Below are positions 1-11,751 of a stretch of DNA of 64,000 bases, piece by piece (position 1 is the first letter of the stretch; the number at the start of each line of letters is the position of its first letter). The position numbers and the translations under genes are program-made. The stretch comes from Clusia tigrina. Lineage: Eukaryota > Arthropoda > Insecta > Diptera > Clusiidae. The notes beneath the pieces are model-generated. The model did not search any database. It was not told the origin of the DNA and was given only the letters and a program-made list of their open reading frames with translations. The stretch spans positions 109,327,216 to 109,391,215 of the forward strand of contig OV050030.1 of NCBI GenBank assembly GCA_920105625.2. Direction: 5' to 3'.

Positions 1-183
1 TTAAAGCCTAACCATGAAATGTGCACTATTGACAAATTGGCAAGCTGGCCTTGACTTGAGTTCTTCAGAGTATTGCACTTGATATAATGTTTCATCCAGT
101 GCAATGCCTTCGCTGATATAGTATATAGTGGAGTTACTGTTAATCCAATTAACATTTCTCCCGCACGTTGAGCACAGCTCAAC

Positions 184-1590
184 CTATATTAGATTCTCTA
201 TTGGTTGGTGGCGAGGGCGAGGCTGAGGCACCGTACCTGTTGACGTGATGATTTCTTGTACATTGACGCCACGTTGACTTTGTATTTTCCATATGAGCCC
301 AGTAATCAAAAGTATCACGGACAGGAACAGTGCGGTATAACTGACCGCATGGTGGTAATAGTCTGGTGGTTGAATTTTGTGCAGTGTCATCAGTTTTTCC
401 TTGGCCAGAGCATTGTGTAATGCTGTGAGATTCTTCAGTTGTGTCATGTAAGTGATCGCGTTGATTTTCTGCAATAGTGGGGTTATTTGTTCACTATTTG
501 ATAGTTCTGTTAACGAACTGGATACGGATTCTTGCCCTTGTATTGAGATTGCATTGTGTTTTAGCACGCATTCTGGCTGAAGTATCAGTAGTCCTGAGCC
601 TTTCAGTGTCAACGGGATGATTTCTTTTCCTCAGAGTGCAGTGGCTCGTGAAGTTGACGGAACTGCATAAATCCATTCATTTTTTTTCTTCAATGGTAGC
701 CACGTAATGTTATTGGCCACAGGTTTCAGTTTACAATTTGGTTGAGTGTTGTTGATTTCGCAGGAACACATCTCAGCCTCATCTCAGCCTCAGCTGTACC
801 GGATTGTACATACGTATTCATTTTGATTGATTCGCTCACATGATGCAAAGTCGTCGGAGCTAATTCGCAGGTATTGATCGCGAGCAGCATTTATGGCAAG
901 AAAGGTGGTGCATGTATCAATTGCCACCATAGTGCTGTTGATCCAATTTGATACCGAAATGAGCAGAAAGAGTTCGAATCGGTCATGTTCCACCAGAGGT
1001 AATGTAATCTTAAAAACAACATGGTCCTGAGTGCGTCCTCCCTTTACCTTCATTATCCTATATAGTTGTATTAAGTCCTCTTGATTTGCAGGTAGTTCTA
1101 ATGATGATGGCAGGTGGAGTTTAATTTTGTCAACTTCGGTGTGCAATTGCTCGGGAGTTAACAATAGCGGATTGAATTTACCGTGGTGACTGTCTTAGAG
1201 AACATCCAGTATAGCTGACTGTGTACGTTGTAACTTGGTTGCGATTAGAGTTAGTTGAATTGACAGAGCGTTGAATAGTTCCAACAATTTCGATTGTTTC
1301 AGCTCTTCGTCAGATTCGTGTTTCAGATTATTATCTACACGCAATTCTCCTTCAAGTCGATCGAAGCTGTCGGTTAGATGACTACAAGTGTAGTTTTGTT
1401 TAATCTTTCGGCAAAGTTGACGTAGGGTGCTGGTACCGTTGCATAACGTTGATGCTTCTGTCCAATAGGGTTTCAGATCGTAGTATACGAGCAAGTTCCA
1501 TTCCGTAGATGAGATAGCAACTGATCCTATATTTTCGAAGTGGATGCCTAGTTTTGACCCAAAACGATTAACTTGCACTGGAGATTCCAA
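184..1590 (-). pseudogene. Envelope-like ORF remnant of the BEL/Pao element
   Basis: Three consecutive minus-strand frames (1590-1195, 1164-790, 612-184) follow Pol directly and together look like one disrupted envelope-type protein. The first frame carries a stretch resembling the start of roo/BEL Env, with the motif SSTEWNLLVYYDL, followed by spaced cysteines (LCNG, LCRK, YTCSH). The last frame contains one hydrophobic segment (residues near 92-108) compatible with a membrane anchor and a basic tail. In the family this protein is a surface glycoprotein acquired from insect viruses. Stops and frameshifts separate the three blocks, so no full protein is encoded. Assignment of the middle block is mainly positional. 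Confidence 0.6.
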
Positions 1591-1935
1591 TATCTGGTGG
1601 TAATATCATTATTGTTAGTAGCAATGCCAAACCATTGGTGATTGCTGGTATTATTCTTCTCCTTTTTGGCACTGGTTGCTTTTCTGGATCTGCTTCGATG
1701 TCGTCATCATGTTCCGAGAATAATGGTGCCAGTCTTTGAATTGCTCTTTTAAATATGCCCCTTTGTGTTCTTACGTCGCACACTCTAAGCCATCGTCACC
1801 CTTGTATACCTTAACAATTCGCCCTAGAGGCCATTGGGGCACTGGTAAGTTATCTTCTTTGACGATTACCATAGTATTTGGCTCTATGGTGCTGGTTGGA
1901 CCCTTCCATTTGTGTCGTTGCTGAAGTTGGTGAAG
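1568..1935 (-). pseudogene. BEL/Pao Pol C-terminal domain (DUF5641-like)
   Basis: Directly downstream of the integrase frame on the minus strand the translation contains WPLGRIVKVYKGDDGL and then TQRGIFKRAIQRLAPLF. This is the small domain that ends BEL/Pao polyproteins (general pattern W-x-GR-h-x-x-h-x-x-G-x-DG, then a basic segment). A stop codon after the integrase frame (near 1936) and a frame change near 1783 separate it from the rest of Pol. The basic RGIFKRA segment could be mistaken for a furin site plus fusion peptide, but its position and the preceding motif fit Pol better. Confidence 0.7.
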
Positions 1936-3111
1936 CTACTCGTGTGACCAACGTTTCCAGAACTCGTATTTAAGGTGTGTCACCAATTTCCATCTAGTTT
2001 GTAGGGATACCTTGGATTCTGACATGTTCCTATCTATCTGTGAAGTTAACGGTTCGCCTATCAAGAAGTGTCCCGGAGTTAGCGCTGTTAGGTCACCTGG
2101 ATCTGTTGACATTGGGGTAAGCGGTCGAGAATTCAAAATTCCCTCGATCTCCTCGACGATGGTTTCGAGTTCTTCGTAGGTCAGCGATGCAGTCGATACA
2201 CTTTGTAGTAGCAAATGCTTGGCGGATTTAACCGCTGCTTCCCATAAGCCTCCAAAATGTGGAGCTCTAGGAGGAATAAATTTGAAGTTTATTCCACGGT
2301 CGCTGCATGATCTCGTGATATTTTCTCGAGAGGTATTTGAGAAGATGACATCTAGCTCCTTCAGATTGTTACTTGCGCCGACGAAATTGGTTGCGTTGTC
2401 ACAATAGATAGTGTCACACCGTCTGTGGCGAGACGTGAAGCGTTCCAGCGGTCCGATAAATGCTTCGGTTGTCAATTCGGTTACAACCTCTAGGTGAACT
2501 GCTTTTGTTGCGAAACAGGAAAATACTGCGATGTAAGCCTTGTGTGGCTTCTTTCCACGCATTTTATAGTGCACCCAAAATGGTCCGCAATAATCCACTC
2601 CACTATGAACAAACGGTCGAGCTGGAGTGACTCTGGTTGCTGGCAAATTTCCCATCACTTGATTGAATTGCTTAGGCTTGGATCTGGTGCAGCGCACGCA
2701 TTTTTGCACAACGTTTCGGGTCATTATTTTTCCTTTTATTATCCAAAATCGTTGCCTTGATGCTGATAGCAAACCTTGTGGACCACAATGCAAATTATTC
2801 TCATGCAACATGACGAGAATCATTCTGGAAATAGGGTCGTTGTATGGCAGCAACATGGGATGTTTTGCGTCATAGCTCAAGTTAGATGCTTCTAGACGTC
2901 CTCCAACCCTTAGGATACCTTGGTCATCAATAAACGGTGACAAATTACTGATATCGCTGGTGTTATTGACAGTTGAGTGACGCTCTAAGCTTTTAATGGC
3001 ATCGTAAAAGGCTCTTCTTCTACCCTTGACAATCAATGTCAAAGATGCCTCCATTTCTTCGGCTGTTGGTGCTATTGTTGGGTGGGACACCTTGATTCTT
3101 AATACTTTCAC
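1936..3111 (-). pseudogene. BEL/Pao integrase domain of Pol
   Basis: This 391-codon frame holds the H2C2 zinc-binding module (H-x-G-x-x-G-L-L, then CVRCTRSKPK) and a DDE integrase core with SGVDYCGPF, a central YCDNATNFVG and PHFGGLWEAAVKSAK with the catalytic glutamate. In the family it joins element cDNA to host DNA. The translation runs in frame upstream of the first methionine toward the RNase H part, so this methionine is not a true start and the frame is an internal part of Pol. A frameshift lies between 3112 and 3208. The core itself looks intact. Confidence 0.85.
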
Positions 3112-3208
3112 ATAACGAATGACATACGCTACAATTCTTGCAGGCGTCCAAATGAGTTCCTGTGATTGATTTTTTCCCAGAAAGTTGTTGACTCTTTAGA
3201 ACTGAGTG

Positions 3209-4743
3209 TTAGAGCTGCACTCGTCTGCGCCTGAGTTCCAAACCACATTGTTCTCGCGGAGGTTGAAGTGGCCAAATTGTCATAGATCCGTGCAGGAACT
3301 TAGGTCCATATAGCCAAAACAGGTTGTCTACCAATTTAGTTGGTGTCACGCCTCTTGATACCAGGTCTGCAGGATTGTCCTGGGATGGCACGTGACGCCA
3401 TTGTTGTGGATTAGTTGCTTGCTGAATAGCCGAAATTCGGTTGGCTACGAATGTGTGGTAGTGTGGGGGTTCATGGAGCTTCTGCATCAATTCCACGGCG
3501 ACCTTAGCAGCGCACAATTCCAGTCTTGGTAATTTTACTTGGTTTGTTGGAGCTACTCGTGATTTCGCACATAGGAAGCGAACTATTATCTGGTTTTGGG
3601 AATCTTGTGTTCGCATGTATGCTACCGCTCCATAGGCACGTTCTGATGCGTCAGCGAAAATGTGTACTTGGTGGTCCTTGGGTACTGTGTGACCGAAGAC
3701 GTGGCGTGGCACGCTGATGGTTTCTAACTTCTGCAAGTCCTTTTTGAAGCTTAGCCATGTTTTGTGAAGTGGTGCTGGAAGTTCTGTATCCCAGTCTATT
3801 TTAAGTTTCCATTGTTGTTGAAGGAATACTTTTGCTGTGGTCGTAACTGGCGCGACGAAGCCAAGGGGATCAAAAATACGTGAATCTGCTAAGGCTGAAC
3901 GCTTTGTTATCCTACCGGATTCTACTACACCAACCTTGACCTTAAAGTCATCATTAGAAGGGCTCCAAATCAATCCCATTGTTTTGATGTTGTCGTCCAG
4001 TGTGTCACAGAATTCCATATTTACTTCACGGTCCGTGACTGGAATTTCTTCTAGTAACCTTGGGTGATTCGCGCACCATTTCCGTAAATTGAAACCTGCG
4101 GAACTAAGCATGAGTCGAAGTTGCCGCTGTATTTCACATGTAGTGGAGAGATGATCAGATCCGCTCAACACATCATCGACATAAAAATTGGATTTTACAA
4201 CTTCTGCTCCTAGTTGGTATTTGTTCGCTTGATCGTCAGCCAGAGCCTGAAGTGTGCGGATAGTCAAATACGGTGCAGACGTTGTACCGTAGGTGACCAA
4301 GCTTCTCGTATTCCCGCAATGAAGGGTACATATTGGACCTTGAATCCAGGAATTTTTATCATTTTTTGTTCAATTGCCATGAACCGTTGCAGAGCTAACT
4401 TCCGCGATTCTCCCAGTTGGTTTGGAGTAGTTTAGAACGGCAATTTCACTATGAAGCGCCAGTTGTTATCACGTTGATAATTTTGCAGAAAATGTTCTTC
4501 ACAGCGACGCTCGGCGGTTGCAAACTTACAGCTAGGTGAATCACAGCCTTCAGGTTGCCAGAATTTTTCAAGAGTGTCGTTGAGGGAACCATTCTCCTGA
4601 CCAGTGTAGACTGCACATGCTGCTGTTTTTGTTGAGCTTTGGCCAATTTTTCTACTTATCACCCAACCAAGCGTTGTGTTTTGCATGACTGGGAGTTCAG
4701 AGGAGAGTTTGATTTGGCCCATTTCTATGAGGTCGTAATTCAA
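3209..4743 (-). pseudogene. BEL/Pao protease end, reverse transcriptase (core deleted) and RNase H
   Basis: The 4743-4432 part ends the aspartic-protease region (LPVMQNTTLGWVISRKIGQ) and enters the Pao RT domain (LEKFW, WRFIVKLPF). It stops at a TAA at 4432-4434, after which the same frame continues as QLGESRKLALQRFMA. The next block starts at VTYGTTSAPYLTIRTLQ, so the RT palm with its catalytic aspartates, roughly 100 or more residues in intact relatives, is missing between about 4300 and 4340. The rest of the Pao domain (YVDDVLSGSD, then SRVAPTNQVKLPRLELCAA and RNase H-type IFADASERAYGA) is present to 3209. The deletion makes this copy enzymatically dead. Confidence 0.8.
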
Positions 4744-4760
4744 CTCTACGCACCGCGCTC

Positions 4761-6050
4761 ACATGAAACTGGAATCTCGAACAAGCAACTTTGCAGCCGA
4801 CTTCGAGGGATTTCTGCTGCCAAGCATTGTTCCAACTCAACCAGCTCAGCAGCTAAACGTTACAAAATGGCCGATTCCTAAGGGTGTACAACTGGCTCAT
4901 TATCAAAATTATTATGATGCTGTTGAGGGTGATTATTATTACGATAATGATGCTGATGATACTACTTGATATTGATGAATAGCTGAAAAAACTATACGAA
5001 AACATCAGCATTTGTATTTTCAGAAAAAAAAATCCATCGTATCTGCCAGAATTTCATAAGCCAGGTTGTATATATTCTGAAGATGCAGCGATAATGATGA
5101 CTAAAATCCTACATTCCTTCATACTTAAAGAGTTGACAGCAGATACAAAAAATACAAAAACCACAGTTGACAAATACTACCAGCATCAATTTCATCATCG
5201 CTGGCCAAAACTTAATTATAACTAAAAACAGATCCAGCACTACGTAGCGAAGCTTCATCGGCAAATACCTGAACGTTTTCTCCAATTAGAAGATATCCGG
5301 ACGCTTACTAACGAAGATTATCTAGACTTCCTCTGAAGCACAACTACTCGCATAAGCATGCATCATCTTCTACTCATACACAAACTCCAGAGCAGTCATC
5401 AAAAGTTTAAAAAATACCTCTAATACCACGGCATCAAAAACTGCGCAACACACCCATCATTACCACTCAACAATCGGAACGATTCCTACTCGATGTCACC
5501 TAAATGTAGCATTAGAGACTAATGTTACGTACACTCAGTTCTTGGGTTAGAGGACTCTGCGGAGGAGGCTCCAAACACTATGGCAGTGTAAGGCACCTAT
5601 GCACAAATTCAGCAGCATAGGTATTTCTACATTGCAGCAGCGTCCCAGTGGCTGCTCCGCTCTAATCCTGACATGGAGCTCTGCTTAGTGTCAACATTCC
5701 GTGTCATATCCGCACATCTGTTAAAAATCATGTCTCCGCCACCGCATCTGAAGTTCCTGCTGGTCCGTGGTCTCTTCGAACGAGTACTAATAATAACGCC
5801 CACTGTTGTAAACGTGTATTTAGTTTGAAAGCTTAGGTTTCCATTACCATGTGGGAGATATAATCTTTCACAGTTTTTAATATTACGCAGGCATAGAAAC
5901 GTCAGTTGCCAATATGCAAACAGCGTTCACAATTTCAAATCATGTATTTATATAATTAAGAAAATATGTTTAAGAGTAGAAAATAAAATACTAATGTACA
6001 ATAAAAAATCATTAGCCGTTATTTGCTAAAACTTAATTGCACTATATTTT
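4761..6050. other. Unassigned region, no recognisable gene
   Basis: Short imperfect (GATGAT)-type repetition occurs near 4912-4970. The rest is ordinary, stop-filled sequence on both strands. A short plus-strand stretch around 5240-5340 reads like old coding sequence (LEDIRTLTNEDYLDFL), but I cannot place it in a family. Confidence 0.4.
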
Positions 6051-6056
6051 TCTAGA

Positions 6057-6180
6057 AAAGTGGGAGGGATGTTGTGAATCAAGATGAGACTACCTGCGTG
6101 TAGTTCACTCATAGCACGAACTCCTAGAAGACACTAGTTATTGTAGTTATTGTCGAAACTCTGATGGAAGAACTAGTTAA
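6057..6180 (+). repeat. Possible polypurine tract and start of a 3' LTR
   Basis: The purine run AAAAGTGGGAGGGA at 6057-6069 is followed at once by TGTTGTGAATC, the layout of a polypurine tract next to a 3' LTR of a plus-strand retroelement. No second LTR copy was found, so this is weak. Confidence 0.25.
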
Positions 6181-7992
6181 TCCAACCTCGGAAGAACCAT
6201 GCAATTCCTCAGACATAGAACAGCAACTTCAAAACTGACAAACAAGCTTAATGAAGCCTTTAAAAAGTTATGCCACCTAAGAAGTTCTCGGAAAAACAAC
6301 CACAAACTGTGGTAAACACCGAGTCTTATCGAGCTAAGAACGAAAACAGAAGTATTTTTAATCTTGCAAAAAAAAGGACAAGAGAAAGTACTGACTGGGA
6401 TGCTCATCGTCAAAGTTTTAATGCTTTTACGAAGGAAACTAAGGACAAGATGGTATTTTTCCAGCAATGTTGCAAAAATCTTTACCACTGATACTACAAG
6501 AGTTAACTTAGATAAAGCGAATCACAACTCTGCAAAGGATTATAGGCCAATCAGTCTTTCATCATCTTTATTAAAAACACTAGAAAAGACTGGTTGGTCT
6601 TCACATAGAAAACACAATCAATGAGCAAAACTTTAGAAGAGGTTAGTTACATTGAAATAGGTTGTGAAAGAATATGTTTTATGCGCATTCCTAGACATTG
6701 AGGGTGCCTTCAACAATGTGGAACTTAAATCAATAAGGTCGGCACTGGAGCGTATTGGGACGGATGACAAGATGATTCAGTGGATCAACAATATAGTATT
6801 CATCTCTGGGTCTTAGAACTATTGGGAAGGCAGTTAGAAGAGGAACTCCACAGGGCGGTGTTTTAACGCCCATTCTGTGGAACTTTGTTATTAACGAAAT
6901 TCTCAACAGGTTAGAAAGAACTAGAATAAAAGTGTACTTAGTAACTTGGCGGGTTGGGCAAAGCGAAATGGTCTTGGGGTTAATCTGAAAAGACGGATCT
7001 AATTTTCTAGTATTCAATCTACCATCGACAGGCGAAATACTTGTTTGTCATCCTCGACTCCAAGCTCTCATGGAAGAGAAACGTGGAGGAGAGGTCTAGG
7101 AAGTCTTTATGTGATTTTTACACATGCAACGGAACCTTTGGGAAAAAATGGAGAGCCAAATCATATATATAGGACAGTGGATGTCCACGGCGATTGTAAG
7201 ACCTATTCTATCGTACAGGGCACTGATGTAGTGGGAAACCACGAACACTAAGTCGTTAATAGATAAGCTTCGTAACAGAAATTTGCATGCCTAGGCATTA
7301 CTAGGGTGGTGAGATCTGTTCCACAGGCAGCACTGGAGAAGCTACTCCATATTCTGTCTATCGATCTATACATTCGGAGTACAGCACCAAAAAAATTCTT
7401 AGAATTAGGGAATGCGGCAAAGCTGTGTAATTTCTCAGGACACTGCTCTATTTTAGAGAAGGTAGAAATCTGTCATAAGGACACGGATCATAGAACACCC
7501 AATATAGATTTTAACACAACCCAAAACATTAACTTTCCAACAAGGCGGGAATGGGAAGCAGGGACAACCCTTGAGGGAAATTTCCTGACCATTTTCACTG
7601 ACGGATCAAAGATGGTTATGGGTACAGGTGTGGGAGTCTATTCGGACACACTATAAATTGAATGGTTCTTTCGACTACCAAATTTGTGTAGTGTTTTTTA
7701 GGCTGAGTTCCATGCCATTGACAAAGTTGCACAAATGATAAGAGCTAGGTAGCTTACGCCCTCGACAAAAATCATCTGTGTAGATAGTCAAGCCGCGATC
7801 AAAGCGCTAAATGCTAATATTGTAAAATTTAAGTGTGTAGAACACTGCGAGGAAATCACTATTTGCGATTAAACATCACAAGATAGATCTCTGCTGAGTG
7901 CCTTTACATCGGGGTATCCCTGGCAACGAAAAAGCTGACGAATGTCCCAGGTGGACATCCATCCACCTCTTGTGGCTTTCAGAAGCCATATC
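6170..7992 (+). mobile_element. LINE-A, 5' segment (RT and RNase H remnants), split by gypsy
   Basis: This is an old EN-RT-RNase H LINE (LOA/I-like by motif style, provisional). In order, it shows the EN-RT linker (STDWDAHRQSFNAFTKET near 6390), the RT start [16 protein letters not shown] (6538), [11 protein letters not shown] (6690), [19 protein letters not shown] (6838), the RNase H motif IFTDGSK (7590) and VDSQAAIKAL (7785). Many frameshifts and stops and a missing YADD block make it dead. The endonuclease is absent, so it is 5' truncated. At 7963-7992 the frame reads PPLVAFRSHI and continues as NVKRLTNEWW at 15477, which shows that the gypsy element landed inside this copy. Confidence 0.8.
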
Positions 7993-8117
7993 TGCAATGT
8001 AGTCGCTTAGGTGGTTGGTACTGAACTGATTTATTAAATCACTTAACACAACACCTTAACCTGTTCTTATACCGTAAAGAGTACATAACATGTATGTAAA
8101 TAACTTAATACTTAACA
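7993..8117 (-). repeat. 3' LTR of the gypsy element
   Basis: About 125 bp, beginning TGCAATGTAGTCGC and ending ACTTAACA on the plus strand (TG...CA ends). It differs from the other LTR by only a few changes, including a 4-bp length difference near AAATC(CTTA)ACTTAACA and one C/T-type change. Confidence 0.9.
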
Positions 8118-8244
8118 ACTCTCTCCCTAAGCTGTATACAATTTTAAGAAATATCTACCAACTTATCTCTATATCAAATGCCAATAAAGAAAATAAAATT
8201 AGTATTACATGGTTTTAACTGGTTATAAAAGGTTATTGTTTATA

Positions 8245-9333
8245 ATTAATTTTTACTCGACGTTCTCGCAAAAGTCTTGGCGTTTTCGGCGAGGTCTCCG
8301 GCACATCTGAGCCCCCACCATTCTCCACAGCTGACGTGTCATGATTTGGACCAATGCTGGTTTCAGTTGCTTTGACTTCGTTTTCCGATATACAATTCGA
8401 TTATTCAATAGGATGACCGGCGTTTGGATCGTTTACAATATTATAGTCCGGAATCATTTGATCGATGTGCCTCTTAATAATTCTGTTAGTGTGGGCGATC
8501 GTGCAATTGTAAGTGCGCGGACCCAATCGCTCCCTGACTGTGGCCTGTCGCCACGTCTTTTTATTTGTATCTGAATAGTCCCTTATAAAAACGGGAGAAC
8601 CTGCCTCAAATAGCTTCTCTCTAGTGCCTCTATGATATTTTATATTACCTAACTGCTTCTTTATTATCATATCTTTCACCATAGGAGGTTTTAAGAGGCT
8701 GAAGCGATTCTTTAACTCTCTTCCTAACAAAACCTTAGCTGGCGATTCCCCAGTTGTGCAATGCTGCGCTGATCGATAATCGAACAAAAACCTGCTAATG
8801 ATTATGTCTATGTCTTCTCCTGGGTTGGCGCTCAGGCTTGCCTCTAACGATTTTTTAAATGTCTTTACAAAATTTTCCGCCTGCCCGTTCGTAGCTGGAA
8901 ACCCTGGTGGTGTGAGTACATGCCTAATACCATTCAACTCTAAAAACTGTTTGAACTCACTGGCTGTAAATTGGCGGCCGTTGTCACTAACCAAAGTATC
9001 AACCAACCCAAACCTACTGAACACCTCCCTCAATTTGGAAATTGTGAAAATTGAAGTAATTTGCTTCGTTTTCAAGACTTCCACCCACTTTGAATGTGCA
9101 TCTATAATGATTAAGAAATAAAAACTTTTCTTGGGCCCGGCAAAATCTATATGAATACGCGACCAAGGCGTTTCTGGTGGAACTAAATGGATTAATCTAC
9201 TTTTGTTTGGGCTTTCTTGTATAATTTTACAAGGAAAACATCTCGCAACCAATGCTTCAATATCACTATCCATTTTAGGCCAGCATACGTATGATCTAGC
9301 TAAAGCTTTAGATTTTACTATACCCAAGTGAGA
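8245..9333 (-). pseudogene. Gypsy integrase (HHCC zinc finger, DDE core, C-terminal tail)
   Basis: The HHCC module starts at the insertion boundary (HLGIVKSKALARSYVCW) and ends at ARCFPCKI. The DDE core shows IHIDFAGP, SDNGRQFTASEFKQFL and NGQAENFVKTFKKSLEA, so all three acidic residues are present. The enzyme would insert element cDNA into the host genome. A TAA at 8401-8403 interrupts the frame after HPIE, but the same frame continues without stops to about 8245 and ends in a basic tail (TPRLLRERRV). It is therefore a single nonsense change in an otherwise long frame. The N-terminal part, up to VLRELHRS, lies across the R1 insertion at 12488-12510. Confidence 0.85.
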
Positions 9334-9334
9334 T
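9323..9334. repeat. Target-site duplication of the R1-like LINE, left copy
   Basis: CCCAAGTGAGAT occurs here, next to the poly(T), and again at 12476-12487 on the other side of the LINE. The last T is shared with the poly(T) run. Confidence 0.85.
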
Positions 9335-9359
9335 TTTTTTTTTTTTTTTTTTTTTTTGC

Positions 9360-11751
9360 TGAGGAGGGGAAACATCTAGATACAATGGCCGAGGCCGTAG
9401 AGTGGGACTTTAACCGGAACCAACCGGCCACTCTCAGAGCACCAAGCCTGTATGTGGCTTGGATGCTTTTATAGTATGACTTCTTCGTGTTTGCCCAGAT
9501 TGGTGCTGCATACAGGATCACCGAACTTGTCACAGTTGATATGAATTGCCGTCTGCTTGCCCGGGGGCCACCAACGTTAGGCATTAGTCTCGTTAACGCA
9601 CCATTTATTATTGCGGCTTTATCGCTGACTATTTGTAGGTGTTGCCTGAACGTCATCCGGGTATCAATTACCACTCCCAAATATTTTAGATACGGTTGAG
9701 AAGTGATGATGTGATCACCCACCGTTATTGTTATTTCTTCGCACACGCGTCTTGTTCTCAGCAGCACCACCTCCGTCTTTTGTGCTGCCAGCTCGAGCTT
9801 TGCGTTTCCCAGCCATCTTCTTACTCTCGTGATAGCGTCGTTACACAACGCCTGCAGTGTGTCAAGGTGCTTTGCCACTGAAACCATCGCGATGTCATCT
9901 GCGTATCCAACGAGTGTTGTGTCTGCCGGGAGGTCAAGTTTAAGGATGCCGTCATACATTGCGTTCCAGAGTGTTGGGCCCAGCACCGAACCCTGGGGGA
10001 CGCCGCCAGTTACTCTGTACGTTTTCACGTCATCGTCCGTGTCATAAAACAGGACTCTGTTGTCGAAGGAGCTAGCTATAATTCGCTGCAGGTATACCGG
10101 CACCGCGAAACTTTTAAGTGCGCTCATAATCTGGGGCCAGCTTGCGGAGTTGAATGCGTTTTTTATATCCAACGTCACCACCGCACAGTACTTCTTTGTA
10201 CCAAATCTCCATTGTCTGCCGCTAGTGGCTTGACGAGCAATACTCATGGGGACATACTGGTTTGGGGACAGCCCTTCTGGTTTCTCCAGATGCTCCTGTA
10301 GTCGATCGCATACGATGCGCTCCAATACTTTGCCCAGCGTATCCAGCATACATAAAGGACGGTACGACGATGGTTGATCCGGCTGCTTCCCTGGTTTAAG
10401 TAGCAGCACCAGCCTCTGTTGTTTCCAGGATTTTGGGAAAACGCCTTCCTTGAGACATGCGTCGTAGAGTTTAGCGAAAAGCTCCGGCGTCGCCTTAATC
10501 GCTGCTTTCACTGCGATGTTTGGAAAGCCGTCCAAACCCGGTGCTTTGTTATCTGCGATGCGTTGCGTGATGAGAAGCACTTCCTGTGTGGTAACTTCAG
10601 GGATATCATCCATGTGCAATTGCTGTCCCTGGGAAAGTGTTGCTTCTTCTTGGCGAGGGCATAGAGTGGATACCACCTCTCGCATGAGTGTCGGGCTTGT
10701 GGGCTGTGGTGCTCTTGGGCTTTTCAGCTTCCTCATAACTATTTTATAACCATTTCCCCAGGGATCAAGGTCTACGCTGTCGCGAAGCTCCCTAAGGAAT
10801 CGGTTTTTGCTCTCTTGTATGGCTTTTTTGAGTACTGGTTTACATATCTTGTAGTCTGCCAATAGCGCGTCTGTCGCCGGCGCAGCGCGAGATCTCTTAA
10901 GTTTTCTTCGTGCATGATGGCAATTTCTTCTAGCGATCACGATCTCCTCATTCCACCAGTAGACTGGCTTTCTGTCAGGTCTTCCTGATAACCTAGGCAT
11001 GGTTGTGCCGCATGCTTTACCGCGGCAGGCTCTGATGCTCGCCGTTATGCTTTCTGCTTTCACCTCTAAAGGGCTTTCTTGAGCGGTGCATATTGGAAAG
11101 CCATGTTAAAGATTTCGGTGTCATATGACAGTAAGCGTTCTGTTGTGTATATTGCCATATGTCCATGATAATGGCATTATGGTCGCTATGCGTGTAGATT
11201 GAGCTTACAGACCACCTTTCTGTGCGAGCTATGTCATTCTGGGCGAAGGTTAGGTCCACGATGGAGCTGTTTCTTCCATTTTCGAAAGTGCATTGGCCAG
11301 GCACATTGAGCAGCTCTAGATCAAGCAGAGTCATGCTCTCCAGCAGCGCTGTGCCACGTCTGTTGGTCCCCCAAGTAGTAGACCACGCGTTAAAGTCACC
11401 AGCAATCAGGAGTGGGTGTTTGCCACGCGCTTCTCCTACTAGTGCTGCCAACATTCTTTCGTACTCCTCCGCGTTCATACTGGGTGGAGCGTTGCAACTA
11501 AAAAGATAGATCCCTCTCGCTTTGACCCAGGTGGAACCACGTTCTGCTCCCGTCATTTTACTGTGCGGATTTGAATTGACCAATGTCCATATCGCCGACT
11601 TGTTCGAGACATCAGCCATCCAGGAATATTCGTCGATGCTTTCGTATGGCTCTGATAATAGCGCAATATCTACGCTGTGCTCCTGCATGGTTTTCCGCAA
11701 GATGTCTTGAGCGGCCGCACAGTGATTGAGGTTGAGCTGAATAATTCTCAT
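9360..11751 (-). pseudogene. R1-like LINE ORF2: endonuclease and reverse transcriptase, frameshifted
   Basis: The start ATG (11751) overlaps the ORF1 stop as ATGA. An APE-type endonuclease follows (LNLNHCAAAQD, LIAGDFNAWSTTWG, YTHSDHNAIIM). The frame then shifts between about 11063 and 11017. The second part covers the EN-RT linker (YWWNEEI), the RT fingers (APGLDGFPN, YRPLCMLDTLGKVLERI), VTLDIKNAFNSASW, GGVPQGSVLGP and the catalytic VGYADDIA near 9905. It ends at ALRVAGWFRLKS, well short of the usual C-terminus, followed by a poly(A)-encoded lysine run. The enzyme nicks target DNA and primes reverse transcription. This copy is dead through the frameshift. Confidence 0.85.

Larger units (their letters stand above)
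184..4760 (-). mobile_element. Decayed BEL/Pao LTR retrotransposon, env-bearing, no LTR seen
   Basis: Read on the minus strand, the order is end of the aspartic-protease region, Pao reverse transcriptase/RNase H, zinc-finger integrase, the BEL-type Pol C-terminal domain, then an envelope-like frame. This order is that of env-bearing BEL/Pao elements such as roo. The gag region and both LTRs are not recognisable in the window; the 3' LTR would lie before position 1. Every reading frame is broken, by stop codons, frameshifts and a deletion of the RT core, so the copy is dead. Element limits are approximate. Confidence 0.85.

Noticed and set aside
1740..1783. RGIFKRAIQRLAPLF as furin site plus fusion peptide of an envelope protein
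   Set aside because: The preceding WPLGRIVKVYKGDDGL motif marks the end of BEL/Pao Pol, so this is Pol sequence.
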